Assembly: GCA_965223725.1 (NCBI GenBank)
Contig: CBDCXE010000002.1
Location: 186,001-250,000, forward strand
Reading direction: 5' to 3'
Source of the DNA: CBDCXE01 sp965223725 [NCBI: Nitrospinota bacterium]
Lineage (GTDB): Bacteria; Nitrospinota_A; UBA7883
Length of the DNA stretch: 64,000 bases
The notes under the pieces were generated by a model. That model worked only from the letters and a program-made list of their open reading frames with translations. It was not told the origin of the DNA and searched no databases. This document shows, piece after piece, positions 34,540-44,287 of the stretch; within the stretch, counting starts at the first letter, position 1, and each line of letters begins with the position of its first letter. The position numbers and the translations under genes were made by a program.

Positions 34540-37500
34540 ATGTCTTCTATAGCTGAATGCCCAAAATGCCACAAAAAGTATAAAAATGTTTTGCCCGAAC
34601 ATGTCGGCATCAAGACAACCTGCAAAAAGTGCAATTCAAAGTTTGTTGTCCAGATCTGCTCCACTGCTGATGAAAACGCACTCCGGAGGGAAGGGTTATG
34701 GAAAGTTGGAGACCTGATCCTGCGGAAATATAAAGTGACCGATATATTGGGCATTGGAGGCATGGGCGCCGTTCATAAGGTATATCATTTAAACTGGCAA
34801 ATGGATCTGGCTGTAAAAAGCCCCAACTCTCTGGCCTTAAGGCGCGCTAAAGGGAAGACAAATTTTCTGAAAGAAGCGGAAACCTGGGTAAACCTGGGAA
34901 TGCATCAGAACGTTGTCAACTGTTACTATGTACGTGAGATTGATGGGATTCCACGGGTTTTCTCTGAATATGTCAACGGTGGCTCTTTAAAAGAATGGAT
35001 CCGGGAGGGCAGGCTGACAACTTTGGATACCATGCTGGACGCCGCAATACAGGTGGCCTGGGGGCTACATTACGCTCACACACAAGGGCTTGTCCACCAG
35101 GATGTAAAGCCGGCAAATGTGATGATGACCAACGATGGGGTCGCCAAGATCGCAGATTTCGGTCTGGCAAAATCGAAACCGATGACCGAGTCCGATTATA
35201 TGGAGCCAGACAGCCAATCGGCCATAGATATTGAGGTCACATACAGAGGAATGACCCCTGCGTTTTGCTCCCCAGAGCAATCAAAAAAAAGAAAACTTAC
35301 CATAGCCACGGATGTCTGGTCGTGGGGTTTATGCGTGCTTCAGATATTCGCAGGTAAGGTAACATGGCGCTCCGGAACCGAAGCGATGAAAGCGCTGGAT
35401 AAATATTTGGCTCCTAAAGCAGACCAGGGCCCAATTGCAAAAATGCCTTCACCCATTGTCTGGCTTCTGCGCGATTGTTTTAATAACAACCCCTCCAAAA
35501 GACCAAAAAACTTGCAAAAGGCGGCGGAAGCGCTTCAGCTTATCTATTATGACAAGCTGGGCGTCAAATATCCAAGGGAGTTCCCGGCATCTGGGGTTGA
35601 CTCTTCCGACAGTTACAATAACCGCGCCCTGTCCCTACTGGATTTGGGTCGAAAACCGGAAGCCATGGATACTTGGAAACGCGCCATCGCCCAACAACCG
35701 TTTCACCTGGAATCTAATTATAACAGTTGTCTCGTCAGGTGGCGCGATGGAGCCATATCTTATGAAGCCATGGTCAAGCGATTGAACGATGAAAAGCTGA
35801 AGTCAGATGAAAACAAATGGCTGCACAAATATCTGCTGGGGCTTGCATTCCTGGAAAAGGGGGATGACACCATGGCTGTAAAAGCTTTTGAATCGATCAG
35901 CGAAGCCGCCGGAGATAACAAGGAGGTCAGCACCGCCCTGGAATTTGCGAAAAACAGGAAACTGGACAAGTTTACCGCCCCTTTCAGGTTATCTGCGATC
36001 AAAAAAATAGAAAGAATTTTCGCCACTGAAAGCGAGTTTAAAAGTGTGATGACGCTGGTTCAAAAGGCAATGTCTGAAAATAACCTTAATCAAGCGGTCA
36101 CTCATATCAAACAAGCCAGGGCTATGCCAAATTTTAATCATCGCTCAGAGGCGATGAACGCATGGACAACACTTTATTCCATGCTGCCCCATAAATCTTT
36201 TGTAAACGCCTGGGAAGAAGAGGTGTTGGATAACCAGCAGGGCTGTATAAACGTTGTTGCTTTCAGCCCAAATGGCAGATATCTATTGGCTGGGGGAGAT
36301 AGCGGCCTTACGATATGGGACCTCTCTTCTGGCAAACCTTCGATACGCGCCAAACATGAGGGCCAGATCAACAGCGCGCGCTTCAGCTCCGATAGTGAGT
36401 TTGTGTTGGCTGGGGGGAAAGATAATCAGATAATCGTATGGGATGTTCTGGAAAATGAAGAAAGCTTCCGTTTACCCAAACTTCGATCCGATATCAGCGC
36501 TGTTGATATCTGCCAGGATATGCGGCTGGCAGTTTCCGGTTGCGCGGATGGTTCTTTAAAGCTTTGGGATACACAGGAAGAAAAATTAATAAAAAATATT
36601 GGTTCACTGGAACATTTTGTCGCTTCGGTTCTGTTTAGCGTTGATAGTAAACATATATACGCTTTACCAGCGGCAGGCGCATTGCGAGGTTTCGAAACAC
36701 ACTCTGACAAGCGCCAGCTAATGTTTGACAAGCATAGCCTGCACGCGTCGACCATGGATATAAGTTCGGATGGAGAGTTAATGGTTTTCAACTCTGGCAG
36801 GACCAGAACCGGGCTGATGATAGGCAACTTACTATCTGGTGAAATAGTACAATCCTTCGATGAATGTGAAGCGCAAATAACTGCCTGCTGTTTTTGCTTT
36901 GATAAACAATTCGCGCTGTCTGGAAGCGTAGATGGAAAGGTTACCATATGGGATGTGTCAGAAGGGAGGGCAATAAAGATATTTAAAGCGCACAAGAAGA
37001 GAGTAACTGCTTTAGCTGTCATGAGAAATGGGCGCAGATTCGCCACAGCCTCAGCCGATGGAAGCGTGAGCATATGGCAAATTGATTGGGACCTTGCCAC
37101 TGGAGAATTCCCGGAATGGCGCCAGGAAGCGGATACGTATCTAAAAAATTTCCTTTCCAACTCCATGCCATACGCGCCAAATATAATCAGCAACGCAGAG
37201 CCCAGCGATAGCCAGAAAATAAAGATGACCTTGACCAAGGAACTTAACCCATCCTGGGACGCCGAGAGTTATAAAAGATTATTGTACGACTTGGGTTGCG
37301 CCGGATATGGCTATTTGAACAAGGAATTGATTAAGGAGAAGCTTACACAGCATATAGCTGAGATCAGGAACGATGCGGAGCATTTAAAAAAAGATTTCGC
37401 AAACTATACAATAGCCATGAAAATGAAGGAAAAATCTGACCAATCAAAGAGAAAAGTAAAAAAGCCTTTCTCCGCTCTAATCAAAGCTACAATTGTTATT

Positions 37501-37818
37501 GCTCTGGTTGCGATAGCTTTTTGGATATTCAGCGCATACGGCTTACTGGACACAAATCGAAACGAAACCATCGAACAGATGAAATCCGCCCATGGTAAAT
37601 TATATGGATCCACCGGTTTTACAGGAAAAGCGTCAACCCGCTTGTTGAACAGGTTAAATGTGGAGCAAACGGACGTCTGGGGCACAGATTACCGTGTAAA
37701 TATTGACAGAGATAAAGTTACGATCCAATCAGCCGGCCCTGACCTGATATTCGATACAGAAGATGATATTGTTGTAAAAGGTGATGACATTAACATTGAA
37801 ATCATCGACGGTAATTAG
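34540..37818 (+). CDS. Zinc-ribbon Ser/Thr kinase with WD40 repeats, TM helix and pseudopilin-like tail
   Basis: 1092 residues. Domain order: N-terminal zinc ribbon CPKCHKKYK ... CKKC (6-31); Hanks-type kinase at about 60-345 with LGIGGMGAVHKV, Lys in DLAVKSP, catalytic loop HQDVKPANVMM (HQD, not HRD), DFGLAKS and a CSPEQ P+1 loop; a TPR-like helical region (about 355-560); WD40 propeller at about 562-850 with several IWD/LWD repeat ends; helical linker; one transmembrane helix (about 977-1002, ATIVIALVAIAFWIFSAYGLL); then about 90 exported residues. The tail has VWGTDYRVNIDRD and SAGPDLIFDTEDDIVV, which strongly resemble the Ca-binding C-terminal region of GspG-type pseudopilins (PWG..Y, SxGxDG..GTxDDI). 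Targets are unknown. Confidence 0.88.
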   Translation: MSSIAECPKCHKKYKNVLPEHVGIKTTCKKCNSKFVVQICSTADENALRREGLWKVGDLILRKYKVTDILGIGGMGAVHKVYHLNWQMDLAVKSPNSLALRRAKGKTNFLKEAETWVNLGMHQNVVNCYYVREIDGIPRVFSEYVNGGSLKEWIREGRLTTLDTMLDAAIQVAWGLHYAHTQGLVHQDVKPANVMMTNDGVAKIADFGLAKSKPMTESDYMEPDSQSAIDIEVTYRGMTPAFCSPEQSKKRKLTIATDVWSWGLCVLQIFAGKVTWRSGTEAMKALDKYLAPKADQGPIAKMPSPIVWLLRDCFNNNPSKRPKNLQKAAEALQLIYYDKLGVKYPREFPASGVDSSDSYNNRALSLLDLGRKPEAMDTWKRAIAQQPFHLESNYNSCLVRWRDGAISYEAMVKRLNDEKLKSDENKWLHKYLLGLAFLEKGDDTMAVKAFESISEAAGDNKEVSTALEFAKNRKLDKFTAPFRLSAIKKIERIFATESEFKSVMTLVQKAMSENNLNQAVTHIKQARAMPNFNHRSEAMNAWTTLYSMLPHKSFVNAWEEEVLDNQQGCINVVAFSPNGRYLLAGGDSGLTIWDLSSGKPSIRAKHEGQINSARFSSDSEFVLAGGKDNQIIVWDVLENEESFRLPKLRSDISAVDICQDMRLAVSGCADGSLKLWDTQEEKLIKNIGSLEHFVASVLFSVDSKHIYALPAAGALRGFETHSDKRQLMFDKHSLHASTMDISSDGELMVFNSGRTRTGLMIGNLLSGEIVQSFDECEAQITACCFCFDKQFALSGSVDGKVTIWDVSEGRAIKIFKAHKKRVTALAVMRNGRRFATASADGSVSIWQIDWDLATGEFPEWRQEADTYLKNFLSNSMPYAPNIISNAEPSDSQKIKMTLTKELNPSWDAESYKRLLYDLGCAGYGYLNKELIKEKLTQHIAEIRNDAEHLKKDFANYTIAMKMKEKSDQSKRKVKKPFSALIKATIVIALVAIAFWIFSAYGLLDTNRNETIEQMKSAHGKLYGSTGFTGKASTRLLNRLNVEQTDVWGTDYRVNIDRDKVTIQSAGPDLIFDTEDDIVVKGDDINIEIIDGN

Positions 37819-38048
37819 TAATTTTGCCTTTATTGATGATGTTTTCTATCTCTACAATTCCCACATATGATATATTGTATTCGTTGTAATACATTCAATT
37901 TCCTGGTTAGTATTCAATCGGTCGGGTAAATTCGTATTTTTGCGGTTATCCATACCAGATCATACAGCCCATTTGAAAAGGATAATTACCATTTCTGTTT
38001 ATCTTGGATATGCCATGTTTTATGTTGGCGCAGCTATAGGTCACGATT

Positions 38049-39170
38049 ATGTCCAAGCCTAAGCCTGTATCAGGCGTGCTGGATATAACCGATAAAGGCT
38101 TTGGGTTCCTGCGAGGGGTCGAAAGCGGATACGCCATAAGCTCGTCCGACCCGTATGTGGGTAAAAACGTCATCCAGAAACTACGCCTGCAACCGGGCAT
38201 GCATATCGAGGGCTTTGGCTCCAAAAAAAATAACTCAAAAGAAAATTTTGCGCTTAACAAGGTTGACAAGATTAATGGCCTGCCGGTAGAAGAGCATAGA
38301 AACAATGCCCGGTTCCAAACCTTGACCGTTATAGACCCGGAAGAAAAGCTGACGCTGGAGACAGGTCAATACCCTTTGACAACCAGGGTCCTAGATATTT
38401 TTGCCCCGATCGGCAAGGGTCAAAGGGCGCTTCTGGTGTCGCCACCAAAAGCAGGTAAAACAATATTTATCGAAGATATTGCCAAGGGGATCAAAGCCAA
38501 CTATCCTGACATTCATCTGATTGTTTTCCTGATGGATGAGCGCCCGGAAGAAGTTACCCAGTTCAAACGGACCATAGGTGGAGAAGTTCTTGCCACCAGC
38601 TTCGACGCTCCGCTCAACCAGCAGGTACGCATGGCGGAGCTGGCGCTGGAGCGGGTTATGCGTCTGGTGGAATCGGGCAAGGATGTGGCGCTTATTGTGG
38701 ACTCCCTCACCCGCATGGGCAGGGCGTTTAACAAAAATACATCCAGCAAGGGCAAAACCTTGTCGGGCGGTGTGGCCGCCGACGCGCTTCAGTTTCCCAG
38801 GAAATTTTTTGGCGCAGCGCGCAACATAGAGGGCGGCGGCAGCCTGACCATTATCGCCACTTGCCTTGTGGACACCGGCAGCAGGATGGACGAAGTGATT
38901 TTTCAGGAGTTCAAAGGTACCGGCAATACGGAAATCACACTCGACCGCAGTCTGGCGGAAGAGAGGGTTTTTCCTGCGGTCAACATTAACCAGTCCGGCA
39001 CCCGCAAGGAAGAAAAGCTTCAGTCGGAAGAAGATCTGCAAAAAATATGGACCCTGGCCCGGGCGCTAAGCGATGACAAAGGTTTTGCCAAGTACAAATC
39101 GATGCTGGACAAGCTGGAAAGTTTCCCCACCAACGCGCAGTTCCTAGACTCGATCCCGACTGCACGTTAA
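38049..39170 (+). CDS. rho: Transcription termination factor Rho, short N-terminus
   Basis: Hexameric RNA helicase/ATPase for factor-dependent termination; 373 residues versus about 419 in E. coli. A cold-shock-like RNA-binding domain begins almost at once ([20 protein letters not shown]). The helical N-terminal Rho_N part (about 45 residues) is absent. The ATPase is complete: [18 protein letters not shown] (Walker A), [27 protein letters not shown] (Walker B/Q-loop), [13 protein letters not shown] and [19 protein letters not shown]. No in-frame upstream start extends it. The 230-base upstream gap contains no gene I can support and may hold an autoregulatory leader. Confidence 0.93.
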   Translation: MSKPKPVSGVLDITDKGFGFLRGVESGYAISSSDPYVGKNVIQKLRLQPGMHIEGFGSKKNNSKENFALNKVDKINGLPVEEHRNNARFQTLTVIDPEEKLTLETGQYPLTTRVLDIFAPIGKGQRALLVSPPKAGKTIFIEDIAKGIKANYPDIHLIVFLMDERPEEVTQFKRTIGGEVLATSFDAPLNQQVRMAELALERVMRLVESGKDVALIVDSLTRMGRAFNKNTSSKGKTLSGGVAADALQFPRKFFGAARNIEGGGSLTIIATCLVDTGSRMDEVIFQEFKGTGNTEITLDRSLAEERVFPAVNINQSGTRKEEKLQSEEDLQKIWTLARALSDDKGFAKYKSMLDKLESFPTNAQFLDSIPTAR

Positions 39171-39193
39171 TTACCGGCTCCTGTTGATTAACC

Positions 39194-40576
39194 TTACAAC
39201 CCACTTTTTTTTGTATCGATACCAAGCTTCTTGATTTTGTACCAGATGCTCCGCTCTGTGATGCCAAGCTCGCTGGCGGCTTTGTTCTGCTTGTAGCCGT
39301 TATTCTCCAGGGCGGCAAGTATCATGTTCCTTTCAAAATTGTTAACCGCTTCTTCCAGTCCTCCTGGCTCTATTTGATTATTGGCTGGAACGCGGCTATC
39401 ACTGTTCCACAAATACTCTGGCAAATGCTCCGCATCCACATATTCGCCATCACACATGATTACCGACCGTTCGATACAGTTCTCCAGCTCACGCACGTTT
39501 CCGGGCCAGTGGTAATCGAGTAAAATTTTAAATGCTTCAGCGGAAACTTTTTTAAGCTGAAGATTGTTCTCATCGCAAAACTTTTTTATGAAATGGTCCA
39601 CCAGCTTCTGGATATCACTCTTCCGCTCCCGCAGGGGGGGCGTAGGTATCACCAGCACGTTCAATCGATAGAAAAGGTCCTGGCGAAACTCCTTTTTATC
39701 GATGGCCCGGGCCAGGTCTTTGTTGGTGGCGGCTATGATACGGATATCAACTTTGCGGGGTGTGTTGCTACCTACCCTTTCGATCTCCCGCTCCTGCATG
39801 GCGCGCAGCATTTTCGACTGGGTGTCGACGCCCATATCACCGATCTCATCCAAAAACAATGTACCACCATTGGCCGCTTCAAACTTACCGATCCGCGCGT
39901 CCACGCCTGTGGCGACATTTTTTTCGATACCAAACAGCTCCGCCTCCAGCAGTGATTCGGCCAGCGCAGAGCAGTTGATTCTGATAAAGGGCCCTTCAGA
40001 CCGGTCGGAGTTATAGTGTATAGCTTTGGCTACCAGCTCCTTGCCGGATCCGGTTTCACCCACTATCAGTGTGGTGGAACGCACTTTCGCCGCGCGCACG
40101 GTTAAATCGAAGACATCGACCATTTTCCCCGAATCGCCGATGATATGATCAAAATTATATTTTTCTTTAAGGTTAAGCTTCAGGTCACGGTTTTCGTTTT
40201 TAAGCTTCAGGTTGCTAAGGGCGTTATCCAGGTTGTGATACAGCTCATCCGGCTCCACCGGTTTTACCAGATAATTGAAGGCGCCTTCCTTGATGGCCTC
40301 CACCGCGATTTTCACATCCCGGGACGCGGTCAGGATTATCACAGGGAGATCCGGCTCCGTTTCATGCATGGCTTTCATTATTTCCAACCCGGTGGTATCC
40401 GGCATGAAATAATCAACCACCGCCGCGTCAAACGTTTTTTTGCCCAGTTCCCTTTGCGCGTCACGATAGGTCAGGCATGTGGTCACATCATATTTTTTCA
40501 ATAGCAAGAACTGCTCCACCATTTTCAGGGTGTTCAGATCGTCATCTATTACAAGTATCTTTTCCGCTTCGCTCAT
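39194..40576 (-). CDS. NtrC-family response regulator with altered GAFTGA loop
   Basis: 460 residues: receiver (ILVIDDDLNTL, phospho-Asp in VVDYFMPDTTG, KPVEPDELY), AAA+ domain with Walker A GETGSGKE and Walker B GTLFLDEIGDM, YHWPGNVRELENCIERS, and a Fis-type HTH (KQNKAASELGITERSIWYKIKKLG). The loop that normally reads GAFTGA reads NVATGV in FGIEKNVATGVDARIG. The key Thr is kept, but Phe and the first Gly are changed, so contact with sigma-54 may be unusual. It follows the GAF kinase gene by 32 bases and forms a two-component pair with it. Confidence 0.92.
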   Translation of the reverse strand: MSEAEKILVIDDDLNTLKMVEQFLLLKKYDVTTCLTYRDAQRELGKKTFDAAVVDYFMPDTTGLEIMKAMHETEPDLPVIILTASRDVKIAVEAIKEGAFNYLVKPVEPDELYHNLDNALSNLKLKNENRDLKLNLKEKYNFDHIIGDSGKMVDVFDLTVRAAKVRSTTLIVGETGSGKELVAKAIHYNSDRSEGPFIRINCSALAESLLEAELFGIEKNVATGVDARIGKFEAANGGTLFLDEIGDMGVDTQSKMLRAMQEREIERVGSNTPRKVDIRIIAATNKDLARAIDKKEFRQDLFYRLNVLVIPTPPLRERKSDIQKLVDHFIKKFCDENNLQLKKVSAEAFKILLDYHWPGNVRELENCIERSVIMCDGEYVDAEHLPEYLWNSDSRVPANNQIEPGGLEEAVNNFERNMILAALENNGYKQNKAASELGITERSIWYKIKKLGIDTKKSGL

Positions 40577-40608
40577 ATGACAGTTTGCGCTTTCAGACTA
40601 ATCATAAA

Positions 40609-42345
40609 TCACATTCCCTCTCTGTCGGCCAGGGTCCTGGGCCAGGAAAATTCTATACCAAATCCTTCGCCAGGGGAAGATTCCGCGCAGATCACGCCCT
40701 CATGCAGTTCGATAATTCTTTTCACCGTTGGCAACCCAAGCCCCACGCCCTTTTTGGTTACACCGTTGGTTTTAGCCTGATAAAATTCTTCAAACAAGGT
40801 TTCACATACATCGGCCGGGGCGCCATCTCCATCATCCACAATTTTGCAATGAATGCGTTTGCCCTTTTTACTCAGCTCGATATCAATCCGGGTATTGGTA
40901 TGCTTAATGGCGTTGCCGATGCAGTTTATAAACACACGTTCCATCTGAGCCCTGTCCATATCTGCGTCCATAACCTCCCCAATCAATGGTGTGTCCAAAG
41001 ATATTTCACGTCCGTTTACCGTCATTACTATATTACGCAGCTCTAACTCCGGTATATATGTTTTGATGGCCGAATCGAGAGTCGTAAAAATGTTGCCACG
41101 GGAAATATCCAACGCAAGCTTGCCCGATTTTATTTTTGCATAGACCAGAATATCTTCAGCGAATCGTGTGATTTTATCTGTGGCGGAAATAATATTTTCC
41201 ACTATCTTCTCGAAGCTTGAGCTGTCCGCTTCGGGGGAAACCGATTTCAATATCCTGGCAAAACCGGAAACAGGGTTAACCAGCGAAAGCAAATCGTGGG
41301 TCAACGAGAAATATAGCCGCTCCTTATCCTCTTCCCGCTTGATCACTTCCTCAAACAGCCGGGCGTTTTCCACCGCTACGGCGCACTGATTGGCCACCGC
41401 TTCTATTAATGCTGTTGAATTTTCGTCATAGAGGGCTGTTTTACCATAGCTTTGCACAGACAGCACTCCAGTCACTTTGCCTTTATAAATCATGGGCGAG
41501 CCGAGCCAAGATTTGGCCGGTTGGCCGCCGTGACGTATTCCCAGCTTTTCGCATTCGGTCAGCGTATCATACCTCATCAGCAGCGATTGCCGGTTTTTGA
41601 TGATCCAGCTGTTTATCCCATCGGACAGTGGATATACTTCTGGTTGATCCAGGTCGGAGCCATCCGAAAAATAACGCGCAAGAAACGACAGTTCGCAACG
41701 CGCCTCATCAAACAAGATGACGTTTACTTCGTCCGTTTCCAGCACAGAGCCGATCGTCGCAATTATCTCTCTTACCATCTCTTTTAGTTTCAGCCTGGAA
41801 GTGATCACCCTTCCAATCTTGTTGACTGTCTCCATATCCTGAGCGCGCTGGCGGTCCTGCCGGGCCATATGAAGCCGTTTTGCTGTGTTGGCAATATCCT
41901 CCAGCGTTTGCTCCACCGTTTCCATTGCTTCAGCCTCTGGCTGTATCTGTGCGTCATACCCTGCCAGAAACAGAACCGTGTTCACCCCATCAGCTTTTTT
42001 TGAACAGCAGGCAATGTTGGCATACCCTTTTTCTTGGCAAAACGTTTTGCTGATATCGGAGCTTACGAACATTCTGCCATTATCTTCTTGCAAAGCCGCG
42101 CCACACACACAATCCTCCACATCGAAATTATCAAAGCAGTACTGTGCGGCGCCGGTATTGGTGTTTAGCGTTATGTCAGATTTATCCTGTCCTTCATAAA
42201 CCCTTATCGCCCCGCCACTGGCGCCTATGGAAGGTAAAATCGTATCAAGGATTGTTGTCAGCGCTGATGAAAGCTCGCGCTCGTCGGTGACTCTGTTCAA
42301 CAGTGAAGCGACCCGGTGGGATAAAAGTTCAGAAGCGCCAGCCAT
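40609..42345 (-). CDS. Cytosolic GAF-GAF histidine kinase
   Basis: 578 residues without membrane helices. Two GAF domains (about 8-165 and 175-340). The first is Cys-rich: FDVEDCVCGAALQ, FCQEKG and ACCSKK. HisKA (about 355-420; LTHDLLSLVNPVSGF) and HATPase (INCIGNAIKHT, DDGDGAP, GVGLGLPTVKRI) follow. It probably senses a soluble ligand or redox state and phosphorylates the downstream NtrC-type regulator. Its ATG is immediately adjacent to the stop of the upstream nucleosidase-like gene (no gap), so translation is coupled. Confidence 0.92.
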   Translation of the reverse strand: MAGASELLSHRVASLLNRVTDERELSSALTTILDTILPSIGASGGAIRVYEGQDKSDITLNTNTGAAQYCFDNFDVEDCVCGAALQEDNGRMFVSSDISKTFCQEKGYANIACCSKKADGVNTVLFLAGYDAQIQPEAEAMETVEQTLEDIANTAKRLHMARQDRQRAQDMETVNKIGRVITSRLKLKEMVREIIATIGSVLETDEVNVILFDEARCELSFLARYFSDGSDLDQPEVYPLSDGINSWIIKNRQSLLMRYDTLTECEKLGIRHGGQPAKSWLGSPMIYKGKVTGVLSVQSYGKTALYDENSTALIEAVANQCAVAVENARLFEEVIKREEDKERLYFSLTHDLLSLVNPVSGFARILKSVSPEADSSSFEKIVENIISATDKITRFAEDILVYAKIKSGKLALDISRGNIFTTLDSAIKTYIPELELRNIVMTVNGREISLDTPLIGEVMDADMDRAQMERVFINCIGNAIKHTNTRIDIELSKKGKRIHCKIVDDGDGAPADVCETLFEEFYQAKTNGVTKKGVGLGLPTVKRIIELHEGVICAESSPGEGFGIEFSWPRTLADREGM

Positions 42346-43092
42346 CTAAACGCCTCGGCCTAAAATGACACCTGAGCCAAAGGCGCTGTCGGTCTTGATC
42401 AAACTATGCAGATAGTCCGCGTTTACTTTAGCCGCGCCGACAGCCAGCTTCTTGAACCTAGCTACAGACGATAAAGAAGCTCCCTTGAACGGACCATTTT
42501 TTTCGATAAGTTTATCGCCAGTGTGAAAATTGAAACCTCTATCATCTGCTATAACCCGGATAACGCTCACTGGAATGCCATGCTCCTTTGCCAGTGACGC
42601 AATACCATAAGACTCCATATCCACCATTACCACATCAGGGTTTTCGATCCTGCTTTTATCCTCGGCATCATACAACCTATCAACCTGCAGTGTAGTTCCG
42701 CCATTGTAAACATCACCGCTCCAGGTTTCTATCGGGTATATACTATCCAACGCTACTACCCCACCCCGATTATTCAGAGCAGCTTTGTTTGGTATCAATA
42801 TGTCTCCCGGTTTTAAACCAGCTAACACTGCGCCGGCAAAACCAAAAACAATGATATGTGAAACCTGGAAATTGCTAATCAGATAGTCATGGGCTAGTAT
42901 GGCGCCCTCTGAGCCGGACCCCGTTTGCAGCACAATTACAGGCTGCGAACCGTAACGCCCAACATAAATCGTGAAAGGGCCTGGGGAGATAATTTGATCG
43001 ATCGAGAGTAATTTCACAAGCGGTTTCACCTCTGGCGCCAGCGCAGCGGAAAACACGATATTCGAAGTTTGTTCAGTCATCTGGTCAAACAT
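42346..43092 (-). CDS. Nucleoside phosphorylase/MTAN-family protein
   Basis: 248 residues of the PNP_UDP_1 superfamily (MTA/SAH nucleosidase, futalosine hydrolase and relatives). It shows FSAALAPEVKPL, VLQTGSGSEGA, VFGFAGAVLAGLKPGDILI, VVMVDMESYGIASLA (the Glu that contacts ribose) and VIRVIADDRG (active-site acid region). The exact substrate is not readable; the sequence is divergent from classical Pfs. Alternative ATG at 43080; neither start shows a clear ribosome site. It is the first gene of a three-gene unit with a kinase and a sigma-54-type regulator. Confidence 0.82.
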   Translation of the reverse strand: MFDQMTEQTSNIVFSAALAPEVKPLVKLLSIDQIISPGPFTIYVGRYGSQPVIVLQTGSGSEGAILAHDYLISNFQVSHIIVFGFAGAVLAGLKPGDILIPNKAALNNRGGVVALDSIYPIETWSGDVYNGGTTLQVDRLYDAEDKSRIENPDVVMVDMESYGIASLAKEHGIPVSVIRVIADDRGFNFHTGDKLIEKNGPFKGASLSSVARFKKLAVGAAKVNADYLHSLIKTDSAFGSGVILGRGV

Positions 43093-43158
43093 TTGTGGTA
43101 TTTATATGATAATTATTCTATAATATCACTCTAAATATTAAAAAAGGTGGATTTGTCA

Positions 43159-44238
43159 ATGAAGTGCCCATATTGCAAATATGTAAGTTTCGAATACCTT
43201 ACCTCCTGTAAAAAGTGTTCAAAGGACCTTACCGCTCATAAGCACCAGCATGGCATTGACTTTGTTCAACCAAAGCCGCTTGGAATCCTGGCATTCCTTC
43301 AGGCAAGTTCATCAGCTGGTGAGAGCGCGTTTGAGGATTTAAATTTTGACTCTGACGCAATTACCCTCGATTCACATTCTTCTGAAGATGGAAACGCTCT
43401 AGGCGTCACAGATAAACACGATACGATGGCGTCGTTGGATTTGACTAACGACGCTCCTGTATCATTGACTGATTCTTCTGAAAGCACTTTTATAATTAAC
43501 GAAGATGATGAGGTTGAAGTATCGGAAGAGCTTTTGAGCGAACCAGCGGAAGAGCTCGATGTAAAAGAGATTACCAGAGATGATGAACAAGCCCTTGACG
43601 AGAGTGGGTTCTCCCTGCAAGTTGAGGATAATCAAGTTTCTGACGTGTCCAGCCCGGAAGAAGTTGAGGAAGAGGTATTCGCGGATAGTGGTTTTTCCCT
43701 GCAACTAGGAAATGAAAACGAACTCGGTTTTGATTCCAGCGAAGGTTCAGAGAGCTTTAGCTCCGGCGAAGCTGATTTTTCCGACAGTCTGGCTGAGGCT
43801 AGTGACGAGCCGCTGGAAATTACCATTGAAGATCCAAGCGAAGATGATAACGATATCATATCTAATCAACTGCTAAGCTTATCTGAACCGGATGAAGTAG
43901 AAAGCCTGGAATTATCAGAACCAAGGGAAGATAATCAAATACCTGAATTGCCAGATGACTCTAACGAATGGATTTTGGAAGATGCCGAAGCGGCAAACAA
44001 TGAAGAGCCTGATGATTCAATAGGGTTTGAACTTCTAGAAGAAGATGAAAGCGCTGGTATGGAACTAGAGGAAAGCGTTGGGCCGAAAGACAATGAAAAC
44101 CTGAGTGAAGAAGATTTTTCTGAAGTTGACTTTTCTCTGGATGAGAAAGAGCTATTTGGCGATGAATTGATATCAGGTGATGACGAACCGCTTGAAGACC
44201 TGGATATTGAGCTGGATAGCGACTCTAAGGATAAATAA
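43159..44238 (+). CDS. Zinc-ribbon protein with long acidic low-complexity tail
   Basis: 359 residues from the ATG at 43159; the frame is open from a GTG at 43147, but that codon overlaps the ribosome site AGGTGG. The N-terminal zinc ribbon CPYCKYVSFEYLTSCKKC spans residues 2-19. About 300 residues of Asp/Glu/Ser-rich sequence follow, with several repeats of SGFSLQ(V/L) (DESGFSLQVED, DSGFSLQLGNE) and no recognisable fold. Such zinc-ribbon acidic proteins occur as uncharacterised proteins; the likely place is the cytoplasm. A TATAAT -10 lies at about 43121. Divergent from the nucleosidase-like gene. Confidence 0.75.
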   Translation: MKCPYCKYVSFEYLTSCKKCSKDLTAHKHQHGIDFVQPKPLGILAFLQASSSAGESAFEDLNFDSDAITLDSHSSEDGNALGVTDKHDTMASLDLTNDAPVSLTDSSESTFIINEDDEVEVSEELLSEPAEELDVKEITRDDEQALDESGFSLQVEDNQVSDVSSPEEVEEEVFADSGFSLQLGNENELGFDSSEGSESFSSGEADFSDSLAEASDEPLEITIEDPSEDDNDIISNQLLSLSEPDEVESLELSEPREDNQIPELPDDSNEWILEDAEAANNEEPDDSIGFELLEEDESAGMELEESVGPKDNENLSEEDFSEVDFSLDEKELFGDELISGDDEPLEDLDIELDSDSKDK

Positions 44239-44287
44239 AATTTCTATCCTTTACACCATCGGCATATAGCAATATTACAACTCTGTA

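Noticed and set aside
37819-38048. A small gene or riboswitch in the gap before rho.
   Set aside because: No frame with a ribosome site and no recognisable riboswitch core were seen; autoregulation of rho is possible but not visible.
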